DNA from: Acidobacteriaceae bacterium UBA1307
Lineage (GTDB): Bacteria; Acidobacteriota; Terriglobia; Terriglobales; Acidobacteriaceae
Length of the DNA: 60,779 nt
Assembly (NCBI GenBank): GCA_002307235.1
Contig: DBTV01000002.1
Span: 1 to 60,779, forward strand
Reading direction: 5' to 3'
Shown here: positions 23,642 to 33,302 of the stretch, in pieces
Numbering within the stretch: the stretch's first letter is position 1
Layout of the letters: every line of letters begins with the position of its first letter
Position numbers and translations under genes: made by a program
The notes under the pieces: model-generated
What the model was told of the DNA's origin: nothing
Database searches by the model: none
The model's input: the letters and a program-made list of their open reading frames with translations, nothing else

Positions 23642-26128
23642 TTAACGCGCTGGCGCGTTCTTCACATACTTGTCAAACCAGGTGACCATTTCGTAGACCT
23701 CCTGCTCGTTCGACTCGAGCGCCGTGTACCAGTGCGGCTCGTGCGGCAGCATCACCAGCCGCACCGTGCCGCCATTGCCGCGCACAGCTTCAAAGAGTCT
23801 CTGCGATTGCAGCGGCGTCGTGCCCGGATTTGCATCCTCTGCACCGTGGATCAGCAACAGCGGCGTTTTGAGCTTGTCGGCAAAGAAGAAGGGCGAGACC
23901 TGACGATAGACCTCGGGCGCCTCCCAGACCGAACGGCGCTCATTCTGGAAGCCGAAGGGCGTCAGCGTCTTGTTATAGGAGCCGCTGGTCGCAATGCCGG
24001 CGCGGAACAGATCCGAGTGCGCCAGCAGGTTCACCGTCATCAGCGCGCCGTGGCTGTGGCCGGTCACGCCAATCCGGTTCGGATCGGCAACACCGAGCCG
24101 TACCGCCTCATCGACGGCGGCCTTGGCATCGCCCACCAGTTGCTCCGTGTAGTTGTCGTAGGCCTTCTTCGGATCACCCACGACCGGAAAAGCCGCGTTG
24201 TCGATGATCGCGTAACCGGCCAGCAACAGCAGCCGATACTGGCGCAACCGCGTGAAGGTCATCTGCGAACCGGTCACCTGCCCGGCCTTCGAGGCATCGG
24301 CGTAATCCAGCGGATAGGCGTAGAGAATCGTCGGCACGCGCGTGCCCTCTTTGTATCCGGGCGGCGTGTAGAGCGTGAAGGAGAGATCGAGCCCGTCGGC
24401 GCGCTTGTACTTGACCAGCCGCTTGTGGATGGCACGCACCTCGGGCGTCGGGTCGGCAATGTGCGTCACCGCCGCGCTCGTCGAGGCGAACAGCGGCTCG
24501 CCCGCCGGGGCCGCGACCGTTTTGCCGAGCGTGCACACAAAGGCATTCGGCGCGTCGTTCGGCGACTGGTGCCAGGTCAAAAACTTCGTCTGCTCCGCAC
24601 CGGTAAAGGCGATGAAGCGCTCATAGCTCGTCTTGTCGCTGCGGAAGAGCCGCTCGGTCTTGAGCGTCTTCAGGTTCAGCTTGTCGAGGAAAGGCCGATC
24701 ACCGTCGGGCGAGCTGCCCGTGCCGTTCAGATAGATTGCATCGCCGTCGCGGCGCAGAACAGAGCTTCCGTTGGCCAGCAGGCGATGCACCGGGCTGCCC
24801 GGGTTCCCGTAGCTGTCGTCACTCGAAAGATCCCAGAGCAGGCGCGGCTTCTGCTGCGGATGATCGATGTCGGCAATGTAGACCCGCTCCCAGTGCTTGT
24901 TGGAGTCGAACTCGTACAGCAGCGAGAGCCCCGGCTCGTCGCTCCAATCCAGACCGGCAAAGCGCTGCTCGGTGCGCGCAATCTCCACCGGCGCGGCATC
25001 GAAGGGAGCCTTCTGCAACAGCACCTTGTCACGCGCGGGCACGGTTGTGTTCCAGTCGCCGCCATCGAGCGCCTCGGCCCAGACGAGCGTCGCCGGGTCG
25101 GTTGCACGCCACGAAAAACTGCGCGGCCCCTCGGGCACGCCATGGACCGGCACGCGGTCCGCCAGCGGCAACGTGGCAACGGTGTGCGTGGCGACATGCG
25201 CCGGATCGGTCAGGTTCCACACCTCGACCAGCCGCGGAAAACGCTCATAGGTGACCACGTAGGAGTACGGCCGGCGAATGGAGGAGACCAGCACGTGCTT
25301 GCCATCCGGTGCCGGATCGACGCCCAGATAGATCGCCTGCTTGCCGACCGGCGTCGTCACGCCCGTCGCCGCATCGACCAGCGCCAACTGCGTCGCGCCG
25401 TAGTAGTCGAACAACGACTCGTCATGGCTGTTGGCCAGCGTGTCGCGATTCTCGTAGGTGCTGCTCTGCCCCTTGCGGCCATCGCTCTGCTGAATGCTCG
25501 GCCCCTCGGGCACGACCGGCGCTGCCGGCGGCGCGCCCAACCCCTCGGGCACCAGCTTGACCAGCAACGTCTTCTGGTCGGGCATCCACTGCAGGGTGTC
25601 ATCAAAGATCGGATTCAGATGCGCGCCCGCCACCTGTTTGAGCGCTCCGGTCTTCGCATCGCCGATCCACAACTCCACGCTCGTCGCCGTTGTGTTGGCA
25701 AAGGCAAAGCGCGTGCCATCGGCGGACCAGACGGGCGAGCCCGGGCAGGCATCCTTGGGCAGGACGACCGGCGTCCGCACACCATCGGAGACGCGCACCA
25801 GCTCGTAGCCGGTCGCGCAGGCCGTAATGCCGTAGCCGCCCGGCGTATCGTGACGGCTGTGATTGGCCGTCTCCACGCGCACGCCTGCCAGCCGCAGAAA
25901 CGGCGTTGAAACCCGCGCAATCGACGGGTAGTCCTGCCAGCTCACCAGCAACAACGCGTCATGCGTCGGGCTGACACTGGGCACGGGCGGCGACGGTGCC
26001 CGCATCACATCGAGAATATTTTTCGGCGGAAGATTGTAGCCACTCGCACCCGTCTGCGCCAGGGAAGGCACTGCGACAACAGCCGCCAGCAACGCTCCGG
26101 CGGCGAAAACACTCAGGGATCTCTGCAT
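23642..26128 (-). CDS. Exported S9 prolyl-oligopeptidase-family peptidase, glutamyl endopeptidase (S9D)-like
   Basis: An 828-residue serine peptidase with a signal peptide (MQRSLSVFAAGALLAAVVAVPSLAQ). A beta-propeller-like region (about 60-560) precedes the alpha/beta hydrolase domain. The triad is S692 (GVTGHSHGALMT), D765 (IHGAEDANPG) and H799 (PHEPHWY). The stretch after the serine (GSYNKTLTPFGFQNE) is characteristic of the S9D glutamyl endopeptidases related to chloroplast CGEP, so cleavage after Glu is a likely specificity. It probably degrades peptides in the periplasm. ATG 26128 starts the signal peptide. The gene is divergent from dnaE and stands alone. Confidence 0.88.
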   Translation of the reverse strand: MQRSLSVFAAGALLAAVVAVPSLAQTGASGYNLPPKNILDVMRAPSPPVPSVSPTHDALLLVSWQDYPSIARVSTPFLRLAGVRVETANHSRHDTPGGYGITACATGYELVRVSDGVRTPVVLPKDACPGSPVWSADGTRFAFANTTATSVELWIGDAKTGALKQVAGAHLNPIFDDTLQWMPDQKTLLVKLVPEGLGAPPAAPVVPEGPSIQQSDGRKGQSSTYENRDTLANSHDESLFDYYGATQLALVDAATGVTTPVGKQAIYLGVDPAPDGKHVLVSSIRRPYSYVVTYERFPRLVEVWNLTDPAHVATHTVATLPLADRVPVHGVPEGPRSFSWRATDPATLVWAEALDGGDWNTTVPARDKVLLQKAPFDAAPVEIARTEQRFAGLDWSDEPGLSLLYEFDSNKHWERVYIADIDHPQQKPRLLWDLSSDDSYGNPGSPVHRLLANGSSVLRRDGDAIYLNGTGSSPDGDRPFLDKLNLKTLKTERLFRSDKTSYERFIAFTGAEQTKFLTWHQSPNDAPNAFVCTLGKTVAAPAGEPLFASTSAAVTHIADPTPEVRAIHKRLVKYKRADGLDLSFTLYTPPGYKEGTRVPTILYAYPLDYADASKAGQVTGSQMTFTRLRQYRLLLLAGYAIIDNAAFPVVGDPKKAYDNYTEQLVGDAKAAVDEAVRLGVADPNRIGVTGHSHGALMTVNLLAHSDLFRAGIATSGSYNKTLTPFGFQNERRSVWEAPEVYRQVSPFFFADKLKTPLLLIHGAEDANPGTTPLQSQRLFEAVRGNGGTVRLVMLPHEPHWYTALESNEQEVYEMVTWFDKYVKNAPAR

Positions 26129-26165
26129 TCGCTCGTCTCACTTTCATTACAAGATCGGGCAAGCC

Positions 26166-26315
26166 TTGCACGCGCTTGCATCTAGGTATAGCCGCCAGTA
26201 TAGAGCACGCCCGAAAGCCGAACCACTCGAAGAGCTGCGCACCCTGATTCGTGCCGCCGTCGCCTGCGATTTCGACGATCCGCAGCAGGCACCCGTTCCC
26301 CTGCTCGACCAGTAA
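26166..26315 (+). pseudogene. Possible 3' remnant of a HicB-like antitoxin gene
   Basis: In the 286-nt gap upstream of dnaE a short frame ends with coding-like codons (GC-rich third positions). It reads LEELRTLIRAAVACDFDD and then PQQAPVPLLDQ before TAA. This pattern (LEELR…AV.C.FDD) recalls the middle of HicB-like antitoxins, where such a helix is followed by a longer C-terminal part. There is no good start (only a TTG near 26166) and no HicA partner, so it is probably a decayed fragment. The family assignment is from memory and tentative. Confidence 0.3.
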
Positions 26316-26414
26316 AGAAAGCCTTCCTCTAACCCTCTTCCGATCAATCCTTTAGCCGCGCTCCATGATTTCGACAGCCCGCGCTGCCGCTGCCGACTAA
26401 AATTGAAGCTAGTT

Positions 26415-29400
26415 ATGGCTGAATTCACACATTTGCATCTGCACTCGGAATACTCGCTGCTCGACGGCGCCTGCGACCTGAAAAAGCTCACCAAGCAGGT
26501 GGCCAAGATGGGCCAAAAGGCGGTCGCGATGACCGACCACGGCAACATCTACGGCGCGGTCCACTTCTTCGACGCAGCCAAGGCGGCTGGCGTCAAGCCC
26601 ATCCTCGGGTGCGAACTCTATGTGTGCAAGGGCGAGGACCATCGCGCCCCCGGCCAGAGCAGCGGTGGCGACTACAACCATCTGCTGGTGATCGCCGAAA
26701 ACGAAGAGGGCTACCAGAACCTGGTCAAGATCACCTCCGAGGCCTCGCTGCACGGCTTCTATCGCAAGCCGCGCATCTCGAAGAAGTTTTTGGCCCAGCA
26801 CGCCAAAGGACTCATCGCCAGCTCGGCCTGCCTGAGCGGCGAGCTCTGCGAGACGCTGATGGCCGGCAACTATGAAAAGGCCAAGGCCGTCGCGCTCGAG
26901 CATCAGGACATCTTCGGCAAAGGCAACTACTACCTCGAGGTGCAGGATCAGGGACTCGAGCAGGAGCGCAAGATCCAGAAGGATCTGTTCCGGCTTGAAA
27001 AAGAGCTGGGCATCCCCATGATCGCCACCAACGACTCGCATTATCTGTGCGGCGAAGACTCGCATGCCCACGACGTGATGCTCTGCGTACAGACCGGATC
27101 GAAGATTCACGAGACCAACCGTTTCCGCTTCGACTCCGACCAGTTCTTCGTCAAAAGCGCCGACCAGATGGAACAGATCTTCGGCAGCGAGCCGCACGTG
27201 CTGGCCAACACCATGGAGATCGCCGAGCGCTGCAACCTCAAGCTGCACAAGGTCGACGATCCCTTTCCGCAGACCGACGTGCCCCCGGGCCACACCATTG
27301 ACAGCTACTTTGAAGAGGTCTGCCGCCAGGGCTTCAAGAAGCGGCTCGACACGCACATCAAGCATCTGCAAGAGACCGGCCGGCTCACCCACACCGTCGC
27401 CGAGTACGAGCAGCGGCTCAGCTACGAGATCGGCATCATCCACCAGATGCACTACTCGGGCTACTTCCTGATCGTCTGGGACTTCATCAAGTACGCCAAG
27501 GATCACGGCATTCCCGTCGGCCCGGGGCGCGGTTCGGGCGCCGGATCGCTCGTTGCCTATTGCATGGAGATCACCAACATCGATCCCATGCACAACGTAC
27601 TGCTGTTCGAGCGCTTCCTCAATCCCGAGCGCGTCTCGATGCCCGATATCGACGTCGACTTCTGCATGAACCGTCGCGGCGAGGTCTACGACTACGTGGT
27701 CCGCAAGTATGGCCGCGATCAGGTCAGCCAGATCATCACCTTCAACACCATGGCCGCCAAGGCCGCCATCAAGGACTGCGGCCGCGCGCTCGACCTGCCC
27801 TATGGCGACGTCGACAAGATCGCCAAGCTGATTCCCTCCACCGTCGGCATGACCATCGACAAGGCGCTCGAGGACGTGCCCGATCTGCAAAAGATCTACG
27901 ACAACGACGCCACCGTGCGCAACCTGATCGACACGGCGAAGAAGCTCGAAGGGCTGGTGCGCGGCTCGGGCGTGCATGCCTCGGCCGTCGTCATTGCGCC
28001 GCGCCCGCTCACGGAACTGGTTCCCGTCGCCAAGACCAAGAACGACGAAATCGTCACCGCCTACGACATGAAGTCGGTCGACAAGATGGGCCTGCTGAAG
28101 TTTGACTTCCTGGGCCTGACGACGCTGACGGTGATTGATGCCTGCCTGAAGCACATCGAGCGCAATCGCGGCGTCAAGGTCGACATGGCCACCATTCCGC
28201 TCGACGACACGGAGACCTTTGTCAAGGTCTTTCAGCAGGCCATGACCTCCGGCGTCTTCCAGTTCGAATCCTCGGGCATGCGCGACATGCTGCGCCGCTA
28301 CAAGCCCGAGCGGCTTGAGGAGCTGACCGCGCTCACGGCGCTCTATCGCCCCGGCCCGATCCAGGGCGGCATGACCGACGATTACATCGAGCGCAAGTGG
28401 GGCCGCCGCAAGGTGGAGTACACGCTGCCGCCGATGGAGAAGGTGCTCAAAGAGACCCTCGGCGTCATGGTCTATCAGGAACAGGTGATGCAGATCGCCA
28501 ACGTCCTGGCCAACTACTCACTCGGCGAGGCCGACCTGCTGCGCCGCGCCATGGGCAAAAAGAAACCCGAGGAGATGGCCAAGCAGCGTTCGCGCTTTAT
28601 CGACGGCGCGCTCGCCAACGGACATCCCAAGGACAAGGTCGTCGAAATCTTCGACCAGATGGAGAAGTTCGCCGGCTACGGCTTCAACAAATCGCACTCG
28701 GCGGCCTACGGTCTGGTCAGCTATGAGACGGCCTATCTGAAGACGCATTATCCGGTCGAGTTCATGGCCGCGCTGCTGACGTCGGAAACCTCGAAGCCGG
28801 AAAACGTCGTCAAGTACATTGGCGAATGCCGCGATACCGGCATCGCCGTCGAGCCGCCCGACGTGCAGGTTTCCATGGCCCACTTCACGCCGACCGGCGA
28901 CGCGATCCGCTTTGGTCTGGCCGCGGTGAAGAACGTCGGCGGCAACGCCATCGAATCGATCATCAAGGCCCGCGAAGAGCTCGGCGGCCGCTTCTCGAGC
29001 ATCTGGGAGTTCTGCGAAAAGGTCGATCTGCGCGTGATGAACAAGCGCGTCATCGAGTCGCTCATCAAGGCCGGCGCGCTGGATTCGCTTGGCAAACGCG
29101 GCCCGCTAATGGCCGCCGTCGACAAGGCCATTGAACGCGCGCAGAAGGCGCAGCGCGATGCCGAGCAGGGTCAGGCCGGGCTCTTCGGACTCTTCGACGA
29201 GGCCACACCCACCGCCAAGACCGGCGACGATCTGCCGCGCGTGCCTGACTGGGAAGAGGCCGAACGGCTCAACAATGAAAAAGAGGTGCTCGGCTTCTAC
29301 GTCTCCGGCCACCCGCTCGACAAGTACGCGGAAAAAATTCGCAACCTGCCCGGCGTCATCTCCACCGTGGACGCGCTCGAACGCAAGCCGCCCGAGCGCC

Positions 29401-29930
29401 GCTGGGGCAAGGAGATCGATCCTGCCGACGAGATTCAGGTCGCCGGTCTGATCGTTGGCCTGCGCGTGCAAAAAAGCAAGCGCGACGGCAAGGTCTACGC
29501 CATGGCCTCGCTCGAAGACGCCTACGGCAAGATCGACATGATCTGCTTCTCGCGTGACTACGAGCGGCTCCAGCAGCAGTTGCACATTGAAGCGCCGGTG
29601 CTGGTGCGCGGCATTCTGATGGGCGACGACGAGGCCGCACCGAAGATCTCCCTCAGCGGCATCTATCCGCTCGATGCCGTGCAGATCAAGCTGCCCAGCG
29701 GCGTGCGCCTGCGCCTCAACCTCGACAACGTCAGTGAGGCTCTGTTCACGCAGATCAAGCAGGCCGCCGAGGCCGCGCCGGGGCCGGGCAAGATCATGAT
29801 TCACCTGGAAAAGAAGGGCGAATACGCGGTCGTGCTTGAGCCCGAGGCGATGAGCGTCTCGGCCGACAAGGCCTGGATCGAAAACATGGAAGCCCTCGTC
29901 GGCAAAGGCTCTGTGCAGGCTCTCGGCTAA
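26415..29930 (+). CDS. dnaE: DNA polymerase III subunit alpha
   Basis: The replicative polymerase, 1171 residues. The N-terminal PHP domain (HLHLHSEYSLLDGA, then MTDHGNIYG) keeps many metal-ligand His/Asp residues. The polymerase active site is PDIDVDFC, GPGRGSGAGSLVAY is the palm signature, and the fingers carry GYGFNKSHSAAYG. The C-terminal part has the tandem HhH region and an OB-fold (EIQVAGLIVGLRVQ). It is a DnaE1-type enzyme of normal length. The frame opens with TTG 26403, but ATG 26415 (MAEFTHLHLH) is the family start. A strong bidirectional terminator follows. Confidence 0.97.
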   Translation: MAEFTHLHLHSEYSLLDGACDLKKLTKQVAKMGQKAVAMTDHGNIYGAVHFFDAAKAAGVKPILGCELYVCKGEDHRAPGQSSGGDYNHLLVIAENEEGYQNLVKITSEASLHGFYRKPRISKKFLAQHAKGLIASSACLSGELCETLMAGNYEKAKAVALEHQDIFGKGNYYLEVQDQGLEQERKIQKDLFRLEKELGIPMIATNDSHYLCGEDSHAHDVMLCVQTGSKIHETNRFRFDSDQFFVKSADQMEQIFGSEPHVLANTMEIAERCNLKLHKVDDPFPQTDVPPGHTIDSYFEEVCRQGFKKRLDTHIKHLQETGRLTHTVAEYEQRLSYEIGIIHQMHYSGYFLIVWDFIKYAKDHGIPVGPGRGSGAGSLVAYCMEITNIDPMHNVLLFERFLNPERVSMPDIDVDFCMNRRGEVYDYVVRKYGRDQVSQIITFNTMAAKAAIKDCGRALDLPYGDVDKIAKLIPSTVGMTIDKALEDVPDLQKIYDNDATVRNLIDTAKKLEGLVRGSGVHASAVVIAPRPLTELVPVAKTKNDEIVTAYDMKSVDKMGLLKFDFLGLTTLTVIDACLKHIERNRGVKVDMATIPLDDTETFVKVFQQAMTSGVFQFESSGMRDMLRRYKPERLEELTALTALYRPGPIQGGMTDDYIERKWGRRKVEYTLPPMEKVLKETLGVMVYQEQVMQIANVLANYSLGEADLLRRAMGKKKPEEMAKQRSRFIDGALANGHPKDKVVEIFDQMEKFAGYGFNKSHSAAYGLVSYETAYLKTHYPVEFMAALLTSETSKPENVVKYIGECRDTGIAVEPPDVQVSMAHFTPTGDAIRFGLAAVKNVGGNAIESIIKAREELGGRFSSIWEFCEKVDLRVMNKRVIESLIKAGALDSLGKRGPLMAAVDKAIERAQKAQRDAEQGQAGLFGLFDEATPTAKTGDDLPRVPDWEEAERLNNEKEVLGFYVSGHPLDKYAEKIRNLPGVISTVDALERKPPERRWGKEIDPADEIQVAGLIVGLRVQKSKRDGKVYAMASLEDAYGKIDMICFSRDYERLQQQLHIEAPVLVRGILMGDDEAAPKISLSGIYPLDAVQIKLPSGVRLRLNLDNVSEALFTQIKQAAEAAPGPGKIMIHLEKKGEYAVVLEPEAMSVSADKAWIENMEALVGKGSVQALG

Positions 29931-29984
29931 TCCCTTCGCGAGCTATTCCCCGCGATTGCCGCCGAATAGTTCCTGGCAAAGGAA

Positions 29985-30027
29985 GAAAAAACGCCGGACA
30001 GAATCGAATCTGTCCGGCGCTTTTTTT
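29985..30027. terminator. Bidirectional terminator between dnaE and sodC
   Basis: A perfect 11-bp stem, CGCCGGACAGA / TCTGTCCGGCG, with the loop ATCGAA is flanked by AAAAAA on the left and TTTTTTT on the right, so it can end transcription of both convergent genes. Confidence 0.92.
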
Positions 30028-30035
30028 ATGCGTCT

Positions 30036-30569
30036 TTACTCGAGGCCCGGGATCACGCCACAGGCAATGCGCGCGCCCGCGTTGCCCGCCGGGTCGCTGA
30101 TCATGTCATCGGCGGAAGCGTGCACCACCAGCGAGGTTCCGCCGCCAGCCACCAAAGAATTCGCGCCGCTGGGCGCCAGCGTTACATCCGGCGAAAAGAC
30201 CTCGGCATGCGCCGTTCCGTCGGCCGCCGCCGTCAGGTTGATCGGCAGATCGCCGTTGTGATGGCCCTCGGGATTATGCGTGCCGTGATGCTTGCCCGCC
30301 GGGTTGAAGTGTCCACCCGCGCTGGTAAAGCCAGGACCTTCGCACAGCGGCTTCTGGTGCACGTGAATGGCGTGCTCGCCAGCCGGAAGTCCCTTCAGAT
30401 CCACGGTAAATGCAACGCCATTTTCCTTCTGCGTCAGCACCACCTTGCCCAGATCATCACCCGCGGCGTTTTTTATCGGCACCGTTAAGATGGTGGGCGT
30501 CTGCGCGCACAGCGCGAGGGAAACCGCACAGAACGCAGTCAAAATTGCACGACGAAAAATCGTATGCAT
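30036..30569 (-). CDS. sodC: Cu/Zn superoxide dismutase, exported
   Basis: A 177-residue periplasmic SodC that dismutates superoxide. It has a signal peptide (MHTIFRRAILTAFCAVSLALCAQ). Copper ligands are in HAIHVHQ and VVHASADD, and the zinc loop is GGHFNPAGKHHGTHNPEGHHNGD. One cysteine of the conserved disulfide is in PLCEGPG and the other in GARIACGVI, which also holds the active-site Arg. AAGGAG lies upstream of the ATG. It is convergent with dnaE and divergent from the aldo/keto reductase gene. Confidence 0.93.
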   Translation of the reverse strand: MHTIFRRAILTAFCAVSLALCAQTPTILTVPIKNAAGDDLGKVVLTQKENGVAFTVDLKGLPAGEHAIHVHQKPLCEGPGFTSAGGHFNPAGKHHGTHNPEGHHNGDLPINLTAAADGTAHAEVFSPDVTLAPSGANSLVAGGGTSLVVHASADDMISDPAGNAGARIACGVIPGLE

Positions 30570-30744
30570 ACGAAGATTTCTCCTTCAACTTTCGTGAATT
30601 CACTCGAAGTCCGCACAGACCTCGCCAGCTCTTCTGGCTAAGGGATTCGCCAGCGCCCGGAGAAGATTCTTTGTATTTCTCTCAGCCCTCCCCTCTGTAA
30701 GATGAAGAGAGTCCGTCACAACCACACAAAACGAGGAGATGTTC

Positions 30745-31719
30745 ATGCAGTATCGTCGGCTGGGCGCTGGTCCTTTGGAAGTTTCCGAGTTGAGCTTTGG
30801 CACCTGGCTTACGGCCGCCGGGGGCATCGAACGCGAACGCGCCATCGCCTGTATTCATGCGGCCTTTGACCACGGCATCACGCTCTTTGACACCGCCAAC
30901 CAGTACGGCGCGGGCGAGGCCGAGCGCGTGCTCGGCGCGGCGCTCAAGAGCTTGCCGCGCGACCGCGTGCTCATCGCCACCAAACTCTTCTTCCCCGTTG
31001 GCGACGAACCCGATCAGGGCCTTTCCGCCGCGCAGATCGCCAAGCAGCTTGACCGCTCGCTCACGCGGCTCGACGTCGACTACGTTGACCTTTACCAGTG
31101 CCATCGCTACGATGCCGCAACACCGCTTGAAGAAACGCTGGAAGCACTCGACCGCGCCGTGCAATCGGGCAAGGTGCGCGCCATCGGCTTCAGCGAGTGG
31201 AACGCCGCGCAGATCGATGCGGCCGCAAAGATCGCGGGCGACGACGGGCTTACGGGCTTCTGCTCCAGCCAGCCGCAGTATTCCATGCTCTGGCGCAAGC
31301 CCGAGGCCGAGGTCTTCCAGGCCTGCGCGCGCCACGGCATCGGCAACCTCGCTTTTTCGCCACTGGCGCACGGCGTGCTCACCGGAAAATATCTTCCCGG
31401 CCAACCGCCACCGGCCGATAGCCGCGCCGCCAATCCGCAGATGAATCAGTTCATGGAAACCGCGGGCCGCCACTATCGCTCCGATGCGCTGCTGGCCGCC
31501 GTTGAACAACTCAAGCCGCTCGCCGACGAGCTTGGCCTCACCATGGCACAGATGGCGCTGGCCTGGGTTCTGCGCCGCACCGAAATTGCCTCGGCCATCA
31601 TCGGCACCTCGCGCCCCGCGCAGATCGCCGACAACGTGCGCGCCATCGGCATCACGATTCCCGAAGAGTTGCTAGCACGCATCGATGCCACGCTCAACGC
31701 CGTCGTCGTCCGCGCATAA
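30745..31719 (+). CDS. Aldo/keto reductase
   Basis: A 324-residue NADPH-dependent oxidoreductase of the Kv-beta/YghZ-like AKR type. The catalytic tetrad is D49, Y54 (DTANQYGAGEAER), K80 (IATKLFF) and H120 (DLYQCHRYD). The C-terminal NADP-phosphate site is ASAIIGTSRPAQI. The start was moved from ATG 30739 to ATG 30745 because GAGGAG ends immediately before 30739 and is 6 nt before 30745. It probably reduces a sugar aldehyde or other carbonyl in the cytoplasm. It is convergent with the rhamnulokinase, so no operon partner is evident. Confidence 0.9.
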   Translation: MQYRRLGAGPLEVSELSFGTWLTAAGGIERERAIACIHAAFDHGITLFDTANQYGAGEAERVLGAALKSLPRDRVLIATKLFFPVGDEPDQGLSAAQIAKQLDRSLTRLDVDYVDLYQCHRYDAATPLEETLEALDRAVQSGKVRAIGFSEWNAAQIDAAAKIAGDDGLTGFCSSQPQYSMLWRKPEAEVFQACARHGIGNLAFSPLAHGVLTGKYLPGQPPPADSRAANPQMNQFMETAGRHYRSDALLAAVEQLKPLADELGLTMAQMALAWVLRRTEIASAIIGTSRPAQIADNVRAIGITIPEELLARIDATLNAVVVRA

Positions 31720-31720
31720 A

Positions 31721-31754
31721 CAAAGGGCGCGGAAGGCCATCGCCCCCCGCGCCC
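31721..31754 (-). terminator. Terminator of the rhamnulokinase gene
   Basis: On the minus strand GGGCGCGG (31747-31754) pairs with CCGCGCCC (31725-31732) and is followed by TTTGTTTA. It lies between the converging rhaB-like and aldo/keto reductase genes. Confidence 0.6.
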
Positions 31755-31776
31755 AACCTCTCTTCTGTTTGCAGAG

Positions 31777-33195
31777 TTACTCTTCGCAGAGCACCTTGGC
31801 CCACTTGCAGATCGAGGCCGCATCCACCGGCCTTCCGCCGTTTTCGCTCGAAGCCAGTTGCACGGCCAGGTTACCCACGGTCGTCGACTCCGTCTGTCCG
31901 ATCTGAATCTTCAGTCCGGTGCGCTCTTCGGTCAACCGCACCAGCAGCTTGTTGCGGTTCGCGCCGCCCAGCATGTGAATGCCGGTCAGCTTCACGTCGA
32001 GCATCTGTTCGAGGCTGGCCAGCGCCGCCGCATAGCGCACCGACAGGCTCTCGAAGATCAGCCGCGCAAAGATCGGCTCATTGCCCGCCACATCCGGGAT
32101 CGCATCGAAGCCGCGCCGGGTCAACTCGCCATTGATGCGGCTCGGCATCTCCGTGTCGAGCATCAGCGCCTCGGCATCCATGTCGAGGAAGGCCGTTGAG
32201 GTCGTCACCTCTTCGGCGGCCTTCACGATGTCGGCAATCTGCCAGCCGCGCCCCTGCGACTCCCAATAGAGCATGCACTGCTGCAGCACCCACATGCTGT
32301 TGATCATCGAGTGAAACAACAGATCGCCCGAGGCCGCGCCCAGATTCGTGTAGCCCGAATCGAAGGCCTTGCGCGTCGTGACCGGCGTTGCCGTGCGCAT
32401 GCCCACCAGCGACCAGGTGCCCGAGCTGATGTAGGCAATCGTGCTCAAATCCGCCGGAATGCCGGCAATCGCCGAAGCCGTATCGTGGCAGGCCGGCGCG
32501 ATCAGTTGGGTGTGGCGATAGGCCGCCAGCTCCGCCAACGGTCCCTGCACCTTGCCAAGCGCCGTACCCGCACGCACGATCGGCGGCGCGGCCTCGATCG
32601 CCAGTCCCAACCGCGCGAAGGCCTCCTGCGACCAGTCGTGCGTCTTCAGATCCACCAGGCCGGTGTGCGTCGCATGCGTGTACTCGCAGACGCGCCGCGC
32701 ACCCAGCCAGGTCATGATGTACTCGGGAATCATCGTCCACGGCGTTTTGGCATCGAGGCCCGCCGCCGGGTCGGCCATCAGTTGATAGGCCGTGTTCAAC
32801 TTCACCGGCATTGCGCCGGTAATCTGATAAAGATCGAAGGGCGTGATGCGCTTGTCGCCCTCTTCCTTGGTCGCCGTCGTGCGCTCGTCGCGATAGCAGA
32901 ACGGCGCGCCCAGCGCCTTGCCCGCCGCATCGATGCGCACATAGTCCACGCCCCAGCAATCAACGGCAATCGAGGCAATGCCCTCGGTGGCAATCACTGC
33001 CGCCTTGCGCAACCCCTCTTCAAGCCCGGCCAGAATGCCGTCCAGATTCCAGTGCAGCGATGCGCCCTGATGTACCGGCGCATTCGCAATGCGATGAACC
33101 ACCTCAATCGACGGCTTCGAGCCCTGCCAACGCAACAACGAGACACGACAACTTTGAGCACCCAGATCAATCGCAACACGCGCAGCTTCTTGCAT
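31777..33195 (-). CDS. rhaB: Rhamnulokinase-like FGGY kinase
   Basis: A 472-residue ASKHA-fold sugar kinase. The phosphate-1 loop is AIDLGAQSCRVSL near residue 8, then IASIAVDCWGVDYV and GAPFCYRDERTT, which match rhamnulokinases. The catalytic Asp is in APACHDTASAIAG, and ISSGTWSLVG plus MLGGANRNKLL form the second nucleotide-binding half. It should phosphorylate L-rhamnulose in the cytoplasm. The frame opens with GTG 33198, but the next codon is ATG (33195), used here. The gene lies 107 nt downstream of a sugar-sensing regulator on the same strand. No isomerase or aldolase is in the window. L-rhamnose could come from the GH78 enzyme at 57103-59583. Confidence 0.85.
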   Translation of the reverse strand: MQEAARVAIDLGAQSCRVSLLRWQGSKPSIEVVHRIANAPVHQGASLHWNLDGILAGLEEGLRKAAVIATEGIASIAVDCWGVDYVRIDAAGKALGAPFCYRDERTTATKEEGDKRITPFDLYQITGAMPVKLNTAYQLMADPAAGLDAKTPWTMIPEYIMTWLGARRVCEYTHATHTGLVDLKTHDWSQEAFARLGLAIEAAPPIVRAGTALGKVQGPLAELAAYRHTQLIAPACHDTASAIAGIPADLSTIAYISSGTWSLVGMRTATPVTTRKAFDSGYTNLGAASGDLLFHSMINSMWVLQQCMLYWESQGRGWQIADIVKAAEEVTTSTAFLDMDAEALMLDTEMPSRINGELTRRGFDAIPDVAGNEPIFARLIFESLSVRYAAALASLEQMLDVKLTGIHMLGGANRNKLLVRLTEERTGLKIQIGQTESTTVGNLAVQLASSENGGRPVDAASICKWAKVLCEE

Positions 33196-33302
33196 CACCC
33201 TTTTTATCTCCCAAAAATCAAAATTTCACAGCATCCCGCGCGTTCACGCCGGATCAACTCTTGGGTTGGCAGGGCAAGCTCACTGGCAGTGCACTCCAAC
33301 CA

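Noticed and set aside
23516..25909. 797-codon open frame antisense to the S9 peptidase gene
   Set aside because: Arg-rich noise without domains; the opposite strand has the full catalytic triad.
26409..28154. 581-codon open frame antisense to dnaE
   Set aside because: dnaE is unambiguous; the antisense frame has no recognisable domain.
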